A DNA stretch of 64,000 nt from positions 6,222,372 to 6,286,371 of the forward strand of contig OX442418.1 of the NCBI GenBank assembly GCA_949361645.1, written 5' to 3'. The notes under the pieces were generated by a model. It was not told the origin of the DNA. It worked only from the letters and a program-made list of their open reading frames with translations, and did not search any database. This DNA is from Spongilla lacustris. Taxonomy: Eukaryota > Porifera > Demospongiae > Spongillida > Spongillidae. The translations under genes were made by a program, and so were the position numbers. Shown here in pieces: positions 12,777 through 22,720 of the stretch (positions are counted from its first letter, which is position 1; each line of letters starts with the position of its first letter).

Positions 12777-13821
12777 ATGTACCACAGTCTCATATCTGAT
12801 ATGTGTATACATGTATATGTAAACGTAAATTTGCTATGAGTTTTATGCCAATACAGACAATCTCACCAGATGACATCATCATACATGTAGGTCATGAGTA
12901 CGATGACAAACACATCTTTACCTACAATAAACAACTACCATAACTTACCCTCTGATATGGAATGATTGGTATTCACATTGTTTGAGCAAATAAAGGAAAG
13001 GAATAATAAACAGACAAGTAGTAGAGAAATCATACAAGCACATCACAACACAGTTAAAAAAAACATAACCATGAAACATATTGATTATGAAGCATGAACA
13101 TGTCGGTATGCCAACATATTGAATGGATTGAAAACCATCATAGGCAAGATCACCACAAAGCCGAATAAAAAAAAAAAAAACACAGGTCAGGAATGAAAGC
13201 TGACTACAATCAAAATTAGCATGTACATTGGTCTGGATAAGATCATACATGTTCATATACTGACTACGACATCACATTTAATTATTTACGTACCCAAAAA
13301 TCATAACAAGTTTACAACACTTTACATGAAATATAACGATATGAATGCACAATGAAAATAGTGTTTTTAAATGTCCATGTATTGGAGTGACCAGGATGCT
13401 TCCAAAGGACATAAATATGTGCTATACCTGCACAACACATTATTTGACATGTAAACATTTGTACTACTATTTGATGGCAGTACAATTGATGTCATGTACA
13501 ATGACAAACACATCTTTACCTTACCTACAATAAACAACTACCATAACTTACATCCTGATATGGAATGATTGGTATTCACATTGTTTGACCAAATAAAGGA
13601 ATAAACAGACAAGTAGAAGACACATCATACAATTATATCACAACACACTTTTAAACATAACCGCAAGAAAATGAAACATAATGATTATGAAGCATGAACA
13701 TGTTGGTATGTTAAAAAACTGAATGGATAGAAAACTATCATAGGCAGCAAGATCACCACAAAGCCCAACAAATTATTATACACAGCCATGAATGAAAGCC
13801 GACATCAATCAAAATCAGCAT
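12777..13821. repeat. Intron-like host repeat units with empty TTAA site
   Basis: Two intron-unit copies, cores near 12954 and 13557. At 13701-13720 the sequence reads TTGGTATGTTAAAAAACTG, the unoccupied version of the site that carries the TTAA element in the units to the left. Confidence 0.65.
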
Positions 13822-13892
13822 TCAAGGGTGTCCCCAGGGGAGGGGGGGGGGGGGGGGGGGGCCAGGGGACAGCACCCCCCCCCCCCCCCCGC
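13822..13892. repeat. Short GC-rich insert with G and C tracts
   Basis: Third copy of the block starting AGGGTGTCCCCAGGGG, with the longest G run of the three. Confidence 0.4.
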
Positions 13893-13956
13893 TCGTTAAA
13901 TCATTCTTGTTATAATAACAACAGTAGTATATCACTCTCCACATCCAATGACTTAC

Positions 13957-14040
13957 TTTGTTCACATCAGCTCCTGCTTTCACAAGGATCTCCACCAAAG
14001 CTGTATGACCATTTTGAGCTGCTGCATACAGTGGTGTTGT
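13957..14040 (-). CDS. Ankyrin-repeat exon, copy 5
   Basis: Fifth 84-bp copy with intact donor and acceptor. It encodes TTPLYAAAQNGHTALVEIL then VKAGADVNK. On the minus strand this is the first exon of the left array; the next copy upstream in the same sense lies beyond the provirus, at 52427. Confidence 0.65.
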
Positions 14041-16021
14041 CTGTAACATCAGAAGATATCATCAATAACTCTTCTTTTACACCAAATAATAATTGAACAC
14101 ATATTATGACAGGTTAATAATGAGCAATACAGTTGATGCCATACCAGCTGTGACATCATGTAAGAACAATGACAATCACATCATACTTACCTCCATGTAC
14201 ATGTACATGAAACTATTTTAGCTGCATGTACCACAGTCTCATGTTTGATATGTGTACATGTATATGTATATGTAAATGTAAATTTGCTATGAGTTTAACG
14301 ACAGTACAGACAATGTCACCCAATCCATTCAGAACGCGCGGACTATCCGAGGTAGTGGTATTCACACCTCAAAAGGTGTCGCAAGGGGTGGATTTCTTGG
14401 AGTTGATCACAGAAAGATTAATAAAGTTTTGCGGAGGTAACTGCTAAAATGATGTTGGAGCTATCAATCCATTCTCCAATGAACAGTTATTCAGTGTATA
14501 TATTTTGCTTGACAAATGAATAACCGTTTTTTTTCTCCGTGGATTTAATCTAAAACTTCGCATGAATTTTTTTTGTGGGGTAACAGCTGGCTGATCAACG
14601 ATTCTTTGGCCAAGATCTAAAGTTTAAAAATAGTTTTACGTTGTGACGGGTGCTACACGCCAATTATTTGGGTTTCAACTAGCGAGCAAGTGGTAGTTTC
14701 ATAAATTTCGATACTATGCTTTTGTGGGGGAGTTTTGTCGTTATACTCTAACCGTAGGCTTTACTTTTATTTTTTATAAGTAGTAATAAAGCTGAAATGT
14801 GTCGCTATATGTATTTTTCCTTCAAATCGTGCTTCTAGGCTGAGTTATGAATTTTTTGCAGATACATGTATGCACTGAAGATAATTAAAACTTTGACGTG
14901 CAATGAAAGAAAAGAAAGCGATTCTGTGCATGACATCTGACTGGATCACAGCCTCTTTCACTGCCCCTACATGTATCTGCCTGCCTCAGTCATATCCCTT
15001 TGGTATCTTCCTCTCTCACTGCCTGTTAGTAACTGACGAGACTGAACTGGTAGACAGGATCATTTACATGCATTGGTAGCAGAGGGGGCAGTGATAGAGG
15101 CAGAGAGGGGAGAGGGGGCATATAATTAAAGGAGGCAGTGACAGAGGCAGATAGGGTCTCTAGTATCAGTGCAGCAGAGTCAAGACAATGGGAAGTGCCT
15201 GGATTGAGCATGCAGCACAGGAATGTTACTGTAAGAAGACAAAATAGAAAATAGATCACTTCAACTCCATAATTAAATGCATGTGTTGTCCAATAATTGA
15301 TATGCACAATGTTCCACAACTTACACTGTAGCAATTGTATTGATTTGTGTACATGTATGTATGCAGCTAAATCGTTAATGTAAAAGTCAAGAAATTTGAA
15401 AGTTGTGTACATTGTCTACATGTACTGGTTTTATCACTGGGCATTTTTACAAAGTTGGACGTTACTGTTACAAAACACTGAAGACATGTTTCAATGATTT
15501 TGACTCATTTTCTGTGAGAAAGGCTATTCAAAATTACATCTGCTGCCTGTCCATTAGGGATGTTTCCCAATGTACCACCACAAATGGAGTCCATATTTGG
15601 CAAGCAACTTGCACTACAATGAATTCCATGCCACAACCAATGATGTCACCACATGACATCTATTCAAGCTGCATAGGGTCCCAAGATTGACATATGTTCC
15701 ATAAAAATAATGACAACACAGATGGAATACATGTATGTGTGTACATGTAGGTGGTGAGTACAATGACATACACATCTTTACCTACAGTAAACAACTACCA
15801 TAACTTACCCCCTGATATGGAATGATTGGTATTCACATTGTTTGACCAAATAAAGGAATGAAATAATGAATAGACAAGTAGAAGTCACATCACACAATTA
15901 TATCACAACACACTTTTAAACATAGCCACAAGAAAATGAAACATAATGATTATGAAGCATGAACATGTTGGTATGCTAACAAACTGAATGGTTGAAAACC
16001 ATCAAAGGTGGTGGTTAATAT
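14041..16021. other. Mixed host sequence without a clear gene
   Basis: 14041-14300 continues the ankyrin-intron repeat, including the unoccupied MITE-A site near 14221-14236. 14300-15700 is mostly single-copy within the window, with an imperfect purine-rich GAGGCAG/GGGAGAGG repeat near 15075-15155. A 128-codon minus-strand frame there (15026-15412) has membrane-like composition but no recognisable domain or splice support. 15730-16020 returns to the intron unit (core near 15814). Confidence 0.45.
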
Positions 16022-16310
16022 AACAAGTAAATCAAAAACTTCTCTATCGAGAAAGTGATTGGTGGGATGTAGGATTGGTGGTGCAAAAAGCAAGGAAACA
16101 ATGTACAGTGTGTTAAAGTGATGTTTGGTAGCATCCTACAACTTACAGTCCTGAATTTGCAAATGAAGAAGCCTATTTGCAAATGTAGGACTGTTATGGT
16201 TGTAGGATCCTACCAAACCTCACTTTAACACACTGTACCTTGTTTCCCTGCTTTTTGCACCACCAATCCTACATCCTACCAATCACTTTCTAGTTTTTGA
16301 TTTACTTGTT
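16022..16310. mobile_element. Palindromic MITE family B, copy 1
   Basis: A 289-bp near-palindrome with ends AACAAGTAAATCAAAAACT and its reverse complement, and a short asymmetric centre around ATTTGCAAATGAAGAAGCC. A second copy lies at 52558-52857 next to another ankyrin exon. No coding capacity. Target duplication not resolved. Confidence 0.75.
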
Positions 16311-17691
16311 CCCCTAATCTTTTTTCTCTGCCAGGAGACTAATCATTAATATCAATATATATATGTCAAAATCAATATTGATCGGTAATTAATGTCCGGA
16401 CAAAGTGGCGAATACTGTGAATGACCGTGATAGTCCCGCTACAACCAAGATTAGAAAGCGTGCCGTTTGCCAGAAAACAGTAGAGAAAGGAATCAAAGAA
16501 AACTACCGATCGCTCAACCCGACTGTCCGGCTTAAATTTGACAGCTATAGCTAGTTATAGTCTGCGCCAGACTAGCTAGCGATAGCCGCGACCACGTACT
16601 AAGTAAATACTATTTCATGTATGCGTAACTACGCCTACCATTCCACGTTCGCGGAGGGGACAAGTAATGTCAAAGCCTCCTATTTTAAAGACGACGCGTA
16701 ACAGTCATCACACGCGCGTACAATGGCATTTTAATACTGTAGCGCAAGCTGCGCAACTAACGTCACGAAGTCACCTATTCGTACCGAATCGTACCAGAGA
16801 TAATATATAAATTTATATATTATCTCTGATCTTACTCGGATTGTTATAATTAGCACTAATGAATGCCATTGAGCCTTCGAGCACATATGAAGCAGCCTCT
16901 AAGGATTGCAAATATGTGCCAATGAACGTTTGGTGTAGTGCAGAAAACCAAGGATTGTTGTACATTACCTAGTATACTCCGGATGTAATTATGACGTCAC
17001 GCTGACGCGCAAACGAAAAGGCTCATTGTGTGTAACAGCGCGTTCTTCTACTACAAAATATTTTGATGGGTACTGGGGGGAATTGGCAGGTCAAAATTTA
17101 CATTTGACAGGACAAATCTAGCATTGTACTGGCAATTTGACAGTACAAGTGAAAAAGTTATTTCGAGCCCTGGGAGTGATCATGGCTTAGTGTATTCGTT
17201 GCAATGTATAAGACACTTAGATTCCTCTTATGTGTAATCTGAGTATACAGGCCTCTCAGGTATATTAAGGCAAGGCTTTTTTATTTTATGCAATTAACGG
17301 AGCGCGCGTGTACGTTGCTTGGTTTCAAATTACTAATGGCAGCTGCTGCGTATCAGTGAACAATACATGCACACGTAGCTGTAGATAAGCGTGTGGAAAA
17401 TAGCAATCTTTATATGGACTAGTTCAGTTTTAGGTGTTGTTTAAAGGAACAACTATTGCTTCTTTTGCTGCTTGGCAGCGTATCACCACCGCGATTTGTC
17501 GGAATCGAGTGACACGTGCAGCTGTCGAGGTGGCCGTGTAAGACCTTAAGGTAAACATATATAGGCTTTGCCAGAGGGTATGCCAAAGGGTTTCTGGGTA
17601 TTGTATTAGTCCAATCTACTCACTGAACTGCGTAGAATCCGTTTTGGGGTTGGGGTTGGAAGGAATAACTACTTGAAGCATACTGGCAAAT
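16311..17691. other. Single-copy host DNA left of the provirus
   Basis: No gene supported. Relatively CpG-rich compared with the flanking repeats. It contains a perfect 34-bp palindrome (16795-16828) and a segment near 17,185-17,250 that matches 52,900-52,950 (TAGTGTATTCGTTG...TCTGAGTATA). Promoter or intron function cannot be judged. Confidence 0.4.
16795..16828. repeat. Perfect 34-bp AT-rich palindrome
   Basis: Two 17-base arms (CAGAGATAATATATAAA and its reverse complement) meet with no spacer. Could be a cruciform-prone site or the relic of a fold-back element. Confidence 0.7.
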
Positions 17692-17697
17692 TAGAAC
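17692..17697. other. Target-site duplication, left (TAGAAC)
   Basis: Six bases that are repeated exactly at 41306-41311, immediately outside the inverted repeats. Six-base duplications are the known hallmark of Maverick/Polinton integration by a retroviral-type integrase. The final T of the right inverted repeat could be assigned either to the repeat or to the duplication. Confidence 0.85.
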
Positions 17698-18552
17698 AGC
17701 AGTAGGATTTTGCAGCCCTGACTCCAGCTGGTAACAAGTCTCACCAAGAGATATACATAGAGGTCTCCACGAGCCATGCAACCCCCCCTATCTTGTGTTT
17801 CTGTCCCCAAATCACACGAAAACTCATATGAACTCGATTGAAGTCGTTATATTATCAAATTCTCTTGATAACGATTACTCGATATTACGCCATGATTAAG
17901 GGGTGATTAATCCAAAATATAGCTTTGATACCATTGATATTTCGCTATGAAACGAGGGGGTTGCATGCCTCGTGGAGACTTCCATGTATATCGACATGGT
18001 TAGAATCGTTAACAGCCGAAGTCAGGGCTGCAAAATCCTACTGCTTTACAATAACTTTGAGCCGATTTTCTTATGTAGTAATAAAATTATTTTTTTCGCT
18101 TCATCCGAAAATGGAGTCAAAATTTCGATACAAAATCGGACACCACCAGCTATCAGACACCGCAAGCTCTCGATTCCGCCGGTCACTCGACACCACCCTG
18201 ACAACATGTTTTTTATCAAAACTGGAGCGTAGATTTTAAACAATTTTATACTATATTATTTAGTTTTTATATAACTAATTTTCATATACTTTAAAGTTAA
18301 TTTGAATCGATTTATGGCAAATATAATAATGCAATCGGACATTGCCCTGCCCACCGGACTCTACCCTGACAACATAATTTTTATCAAAACTGGAGCGTAG
18401 ATTTTAAACAATTTTATACTAAATTATTTAGTTTTTATATAACTAATTTTTATATACTTTAAAGTTAATTTGAATCGATTTATGCCAAATATACTAATGC
18501 AATCGGACACCTGACAACCAAAGTTGACACCCCTGCCTACCGGACACCACCC
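17698..18552 (+). repeat. Left terminal inverted repeat
   Basis: Matches 40469-41305 in reverse complement almost base for base, up to the sequence CCGGACACCACCC. It has 17 bases around TTCCGCCGGTCACTCGA (near 18174-18190) that are missing from the right copy, bounded by a short TCGA repeat. The outermost 91 bases (17698-17788) recur inverted inside the repeat at 17955-18045, so the end can fold back on itself. Open frames inside it (17925-18239) are mirrored in the right copy and show no domain. Confidence 0.92.
17955..18045 (-). repeat. Internal inverted copy of the left terminus
   Basis: About 91 bases, including AGCAGTAGGATTTTGCAGCC in reverse orientation, pair with the outermost end at 17698-17788 across a loop of about 166 bases. 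The arms are diverged in the middle but strongly matched at both ends (GTGGAGACTTCCATGTATAT versus ATATACATAGAGGTCTCCAC). Confidence 0.75.
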
Positions 18553-18700
18553 TGACCAACATGACCTTTTATCAAAAGTGGAGCGTAGATTTATAACAAT
18601 TTTATATATTGATATTTAGTTTTTATATAATTAATTTTCTTATACTTTAAAGTTAATTTGAATCGATTTATGCCAAATATACTAATGTGATATTATGACT
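18187..18700. repeat. Subterminal AT-rich tandem repeat, left
   Basis: Three diverged units of roughly 150-185 bp. Each has CACCCTGACAACAT, then TATCAAAACTGGAGCGTAGA, then AATTTGAATCGATTTATG. The first two lie inside the inverted repeat; the third extends beyond it towards PolB. Two corresponding units lie at 40,410-40,830. They could be replication or transcription control sequence; that is inference. Confidence 0.6.
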
Positions 18701-18781
18701 CCATTATGCCATGTTTATACTAGCTAAATATTTTTTTCAACTTAGATAATTATTTATGTACTATGTATTACTGGAGCAAAA

Positions 18782-21160
18782 ATGTTAACTGCCCAACAAC
18801 ACATTCAGAAACTCAAAAAGCTGAGCTCGAACGAGAATATCCCAAGTGGTATTCGCCAAGCTCTCCTTAATGAGATTGCAGACCTTGAACAAGTTATAAA
18901 CAAACCAATAGTTGACTATCCGCTACCAGAGTTTAAAAAGCGGGCATCAAAACCTAAAGATGTTATGGATAAATTTGCTGTTGATAAGTTTAATGAGTAT
19001 AAATCAAAACAGAGCAAAAAGGCAGCAAAGGTAGCTAAGAAGGAGAAAAAGCAAAATAGGTCTCGTAAGAATAAGCCCCTAGAAGATCTAGATTTTAATG
19101 AAATGTATTCTAATCCTAATGAACTTGAATTTGGTCATACTTATAAAGGTAAGATATTAAATAGGTATACCATATACTTCAAAGAAGATAATGAATTTAT
19201 TAATTCATATGATGATACCATTCAATTTGTAAAGCCAAAGATAATTGAAATTCTTAATAAACGTATAACTGACGATCTAGGAATAAAGTTCAGCCTAATT
19301 ATGACCGCAACATTTGTAAAGGAATCGTTTGGTGAAATGATAGTCGATGGCGTTGTCGTAAAGATGCCTCAGTCGAAACAAGTGGCTTATATGAGAACTA
19401 AAAATTATATATGCATAAATAAAGATGAAATTGATAATGCAGTTAATGAATGCATAGGAGATATTATTATCAAAATAGACGAATATACTAATCAAGGTAG
19501 TAATTGGGTATTTATGCAAGCCGACAAGATGGATCTGGAGATAGCAAAATATAAACCGTTCAAAGGTGGATCTTATATGAAAACACCTGAATATGTGCCG
19601 CCTAGGTGTGTTATAAATGTAGAAAATGATGATGATGCATGTTTCAAATGGGCCATTCTTTCATCGCAATTTCCACCTGAATGTCATCCTGAGAGAGTTA
19701 GTAAATATAAGCCCCATGAAAAGAAATTCAACTTTGATGGAATTCATTATCCTGCAGACATTAAAGACGTTAAAAAGTTTGAAAAGCAAAATCCTACGTT
19801 GTCAGTTAATGTATTTCTAGGTTATTATAAAGAATGTAAAGGTGTTAAAACGTTTCAGATGCATCCACTTTATGTGTCTGATAGATACTACGGATTCGAG
19901 AAAAGTACGATGATTGATCTACTATTAATAGAAGGTAAACATTATGTTTGGATCAAAAATTTTGGTGGATTGTGCTATAGGTTTACTAAGAATAATCATA
20001 AAAAATACCCATGCAGACGATGCCTCCATGTTTGCTCTAGTCCCGATGTTTTGTCGAGACACGTCGTAGATTGCAAAGGCATATCAAAGTCTCCGAAGAA
20101 AGTAAAATTGCCTGATGAAACTAATAACTTCATAGTGTTTGATGAATATAAAATGTGCATGAAAGTTCCCCTGATAATATATGCAGATCTCGAGGCGTAT
20201 AATAAAAATGTTGATATACAATGCGGTGATAATACGAGACAGATTGCTGAACAAGATGCAAATTCCTATTGTTATACTGTTGTCTGGAGAGATGGAAAGA
20301 GAGAAGGTCCATTCCTCTATAGAGGCCCAGAACCTGTTGAGCATTTCTTAAATGAGTTAAGAAAATTAAACTTTAGAGTCACTGAAATTTTATCAGATAT
20401 TAAACCAATGATAATGACTGATGAACAAAAAGAGAGTCATGAGATTGCAAGTAATTGTTACTTATGTAATTGTGAATTTGATGCTAAAAATAATAAAGTT
20501 GCCCACCATGATCATCTCAATGGATTGTATGAAGGTCCCGCCTGCAACGCCTGCAATTTGCAGATGGTTATAAAGCCAAAGAAAACTCCTATACCTGTTG
20601 TCTTTCACAACTTGAGAGGTTATGATTCACATTTAATTTTATCAAAAATTGGCAAACTTATGAATGACAAAACATATATGCGTTGCATTCCAAATAATAT
20701 GGAAAAGTACATGTCATTTAACATGAACCGATTCACATTCATTGATTCTTATCAATTTATGAGTGATTCTTTAGATAATTTGGCCAAAAATCTGTCCGAT
20801 TCTGAAATGGTTCATACCAGAGATTATATCAAAGATAAAGAGATATTTGACTTGCTGAGAAAGAAAGGCGTGTATCCTTATGAATGGGTTAGCGAATATG
20901 ATCACTTGGATTCTAAATTTAATGAAACACAGTTGCCAAATAAGGATGCATTTTATAATAGATTAACTAGAACTAATATATCAAATGAGGATTACGAGCA
21001 TGCCAAAAATGTCTGGGAAAAATGTAAGTGCAAAAATTTCGGAGATTACCACGACATTTATCTGGAGACAGACGTCATGCTGCTGACTGATGTCTTTGAG
21101 ACGTTTCGTAGTATGGCTCTGAAAAATTACGGTGGACAGTTACCGGGCAACCCTTACTAG
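18782..21160 (+). CDS. Protein-primed type B DNA polymerase, truncated (exonuclease half only)
   Basis: The replicative polymerase of the element, normally well over 1,000 residues; here 792. Residues about 284-420 carry the conserved Maverick N-terminal block (CFKWAILSSQFPPE..HPERVSKY). A CRRC..H..C zinc finger lies near 418-438. Exo I is YADLEAY (about 467-473). An endonuclease-VII-like zinc site (CYLC...HHDH...CNAC) is at about 558-600, Exo II is VFHNLRGYDSHL (about 608-620) and Exo III is YLETDVMLLTDVF (about 759-771). The frame stops about 20 residues after Exo III, at MALKNYGGQLPGNPY, so the palm motifs that bind metal and dNTP are absent. The last few residues after KNYG do not resemble the family. 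It is the first gene inside the left repeat, preceded by TACTGGAGCAAAA. Confidence 0.92.
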   Translation: MLTAQQHIQKLKKLSSNENIPSGIRQALLNEIADLEQVINKPIVDYPLPEFKKRASKPKDVMDKFAVDKFNEYKSKQSKKAAKVAKKEKKQNRSRKNKPLEDLDFNEMYSNPNELEFGHTYKGKILNRYTIYFKEDNEFINSYDDTIQFVKPKIIEILNKRITDDLGIKFSLIMTATFVKESFGEMIVDGVVVKMPQSKQVAYMRTKNYICINKDEIDNAVNECIGDIIIKIDEYTNQGSNWVFMQADKMDLEIAKYKPFKGGSYMKTPEYVPPRCVINVENDDDACFKWAILSSQFPPECHPERVSKYKPHEKKFNFDGIHYPADIKDVKKFEKQNPTLSVNVFLGYYKECKGVKTFQMHPLYVSDRYYGFEKSTMIDLLLIEGKHYVWIKNFGGLCYRFTKNNHKKYPCRRCLHVCSSPDVLSRHVVDCKGISKSPKKVKLPDETNNFIVFDEYKMCMKVPLIIYADLEAYNKNVDIQCGDNTRQIAEQDANSYCYTVVWRDGKREGPFLYRGPEPVEHFLNELRKLNFRVTEILSDIKPMIMTDEQKESHEIASNCYLCNCEFDAKNNKVAHHDHLNGLYEGPACNACNLQMVIKPKKTPIPVVFHNLRGYDSHLILSKIGKLMNDKTYMRCIPNNMEKYMSFNMNRFTFIDSYQFMSDSLDNLAKNLSDSEMVHTRDYIKDKEIFDLLRKKGVYPYEWVSEYDHLDSKFNETQLPNKDAFYNRLTRTNISNEDYEHAKNVWEKCKCKNFGDYHDIYLETDVMLLTDVFETFRSMALKNYGGQLPGNPY

Positions 21161-21327
21161 TAAGGCTTTTGTCAGCATATTTATGGAGTAGCTGTATAAA
21201 CGTGTTGCACTTGTGGGTTTCTGGTTTGAACTTTGTACCCAGGAATGTAACAAAAGTTCTCAGTAATGATGGCGAAGCTCAGTAATGATGGCAAAGTTCA
21301 GTAATGATGGCAAAGCTCAGTAATGAT
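21140..21327. other. Probable deletion scar with 19-bp minisatellite
   Basis: From about 21140 the sequence no longer resembles a polymerase. It contains 3.6 copies of a 19-bp unit CTCAGTAATGATGGCAAAG (21259-21327). The next minus-strand frame begins right at the repeat. The polymerase domain, and possibly further genes such as the protease, may have been lost here; the extent cannot be told from one copy. Confidence 0.5.
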
Positions 21328-21550
21328 TGTTGTAGTATTTTCTATGGACTTTTAGGCCACTAGCTGACGTATATTCTTCTTCTCTTAGGAATACCCAACT
21401 TATTGTGCAATGACTACATTTTTTTGAATGATATGTGTAGTGGATGTTATCTGTAGTCAATTTTAATTTTTCCACATCAGATTTGCTAAAGTCATGCTTA
21501 TTACAAAGAGACTTGTCGCGTGTCTTTGATCGACAAAAATGGTTTCCCAT
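21317..21550 (-). CDS. Small Cys/His-rich protein, unknown
   Basis: 77 residues, not recognised. N-terminus MGNHFCRSK resembles a myristoylation-type start, though Cys at position 6 is not the favoured residue. CNKH (about 16-19) and CSHC (about 45-48) with a later H could bind one zinc ion. Its last residues fall in the 19-bp minisatellite, so the original C-terminus may have been cut. Could be a real small virion or regulatory protein, or a remnant of a larger gene. Confidence 0.4.
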   Translation of the reverse strand: MGNHFCRSKTRDKSLCNKHDFSKSDVEKLKLTTDNIHYTYHSKKCSHCTISWVFLREEEYTSASGLKVHRKYYNNHY

Positions 21551-21806
21551 ATTTAGAGTTCTATTAACTAATTAATAATAATGGATATTCTAATACACAC
21601 GCTTCTTGGCGACACTGCTAGAGTAATTTTGAATTATTTTGGGTACACGTATGCCAAGATTTGGATCAGGTTCAGAGGTATGTATTTGGTCAAATATGAA
21701 ATAGGTAGGAAATGTTAGCATTTGGAAAGAAATGACAAAAGACATTTGGAACAAAAGTAAAAAAATATGCATTAATTATTAAAACTATATATATATTTTT
21801 AGACTA

Positions 21807-22178
21807 TTAATGGTTAACAACTCTATTGAGATGATCTAGGTAGTTAAGCTTGGCGTCTTCGTGAGGGCCTAGATAGAAGGAGTGATTATATATTTCTTTC
21901 ACAATACTCTGAACAAATGTGCATTCTGGTTCGGGATGTTTTTCAAAGAATCTATCTCTTAGTGAACATATTGTTTCAAAATCAGCAACTATAGTTTTAT
22001 ACTCTTCAATTATTGGTTTAATATCTTCGTATTCTTGCTTATACAGTGGCTCGAGATGATGGGTAGAGTAAGATAATTGATGATTGATTTTTCTCAGACA
22101 ATCAAGTTGTTTTTCCAGTAAGTTATTAAAATCATCATATTTTTTTCGAATTTCATATGACTCTGCCTTGTCTGCCAT
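21807..22178 (-). CDS. Helical protein, unknown
   Basis: About 123 residues from MADKAESYEIRKK; an in-frame ATG at 22253 would add 25 mostly hydrophobic residues, but the later start is preferred because it leaves a 110-bp promoter gap to the divergent gene at 22289. Sequence is rich in charged residues and leucine (NNLLEKQLDCLRKINHQL), predicted largely helical with coiled-coil character. No family recognised. Head to head with the MGC-type protein. Confidence 0.6.
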   Translation of the reverse strand: MADKAESYEIRKKYDDFNNLLEKQLDCLRKINHQLSYSTHHLEPLYKQEYEDIKPIIEEYKTIVADFETICSLRDRFFEKHPEPECTFVQSIVKEIYNHSFYLGPHEDAKLNYLDHLNRVVNH

Positions 22179-22288
22179 GTTCACTGCCATGTTCACGTAA
22201 TATCTATTTATAACTAAATCTTTAATACTAAATAAATAGCCCATGGAAATCATAATATGAATATATAAAAGTTATAAATTGTTAACGA
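22179..22288. promoter_or_regulatory. Putative bidirectional promoter
   Basis: AT-rich gap between divergent starts with ATATATAAAAG (about 22260-22270) suitably placed for the rightward gene and TTTATAACTAAA/AATAAATAG for the leftward one. Function inferred from layout only. Confidence 0.35.
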
Positions 22289-22675
22289 ATGGGTTGTGTT
22301 ACATCAAGAGAAAAGTCATTGAGGGAATCAGGGTTATATGTTTTTGTTAACGAGTTCTTAAAAGAAAATAATGAAATTTTTAAGAATACTAATTATGTCA
22401 TGGATAAGATCTTTGCTTATCGCGTTGACCTATATAAGACGTATTTTATACGGGGGCTTATCACAAATAAATTGAATTGCATATGGATGGATGAAGGCGT
22501 CACAGTTATATCTATAGATGAGAAATATTTTCCTCAGGATTCTATTTTTATTATGAGGATACATACGAGTTTAAAGCCTTATCACAAAAATATGTACGTT
22601 TTTGAGAATGTAGTAGGAGAATTGCAAGCAACCTTTTCTTTATTGTTTGACTGCGATTTTGCCTGCATATTTTAA
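22289..22675 (+). CDS. Putative lipid-anchored protein, unknown
   Basis: 128 residues, no family recognised. The start MGCVTSREK is a textbook N-myristoylation signal (Gly2, Ser6) with an adjacent Cys3 that could be palmitoylated. The rest is a compact mixed helix/strand domain with aromatic and hydrophobic patches (YKTYFIRGLI, GVTVISIDEKYF, DSIFIMRIHTSL) and no transmembrane segment. Such N-termini target proteins to the inner face of membranes, so an egress or virion-membrane role is possible (inference). Lies 45 bp upstream of the zinc-ribbon gene in the same direction. Confidence 0.65.
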   Translation: MGCVTSREKSLRESGLYVFVNEFLKENNEIFKNTNYVMDKIFAYRVDLYKTYFIRGLITNKLNCIWMDEGVTVISIDEKYFPQDSIFIMRIHTSLKPYHKNMYVFENVVGELQATFSLLFDCDFACIF

Positions 22676-22720
22676 ATAATTTGCTATATTAGAAATAGAA
22701 AAACTAATAAGTATTAAAAG

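Noticed and set aside
15026..15412. 128-codon minus-strand frame with membrane-like residues
   Set aside because: Partly built from a purine-rich imperfect repeat, with no splice or homology support.
17925..18239. Open frames in both terminal repeats (also 40789-41079)
   Set aside because: They are the same sequence in the two inverted repeats, frame length changes with the 17-bp gap, and there is no domain or start context.
21590..21772. 60-codon minus-strand frame after the scar
   Set aside because: Low-complexity, no motif, poor start context; may be remnant sequence.
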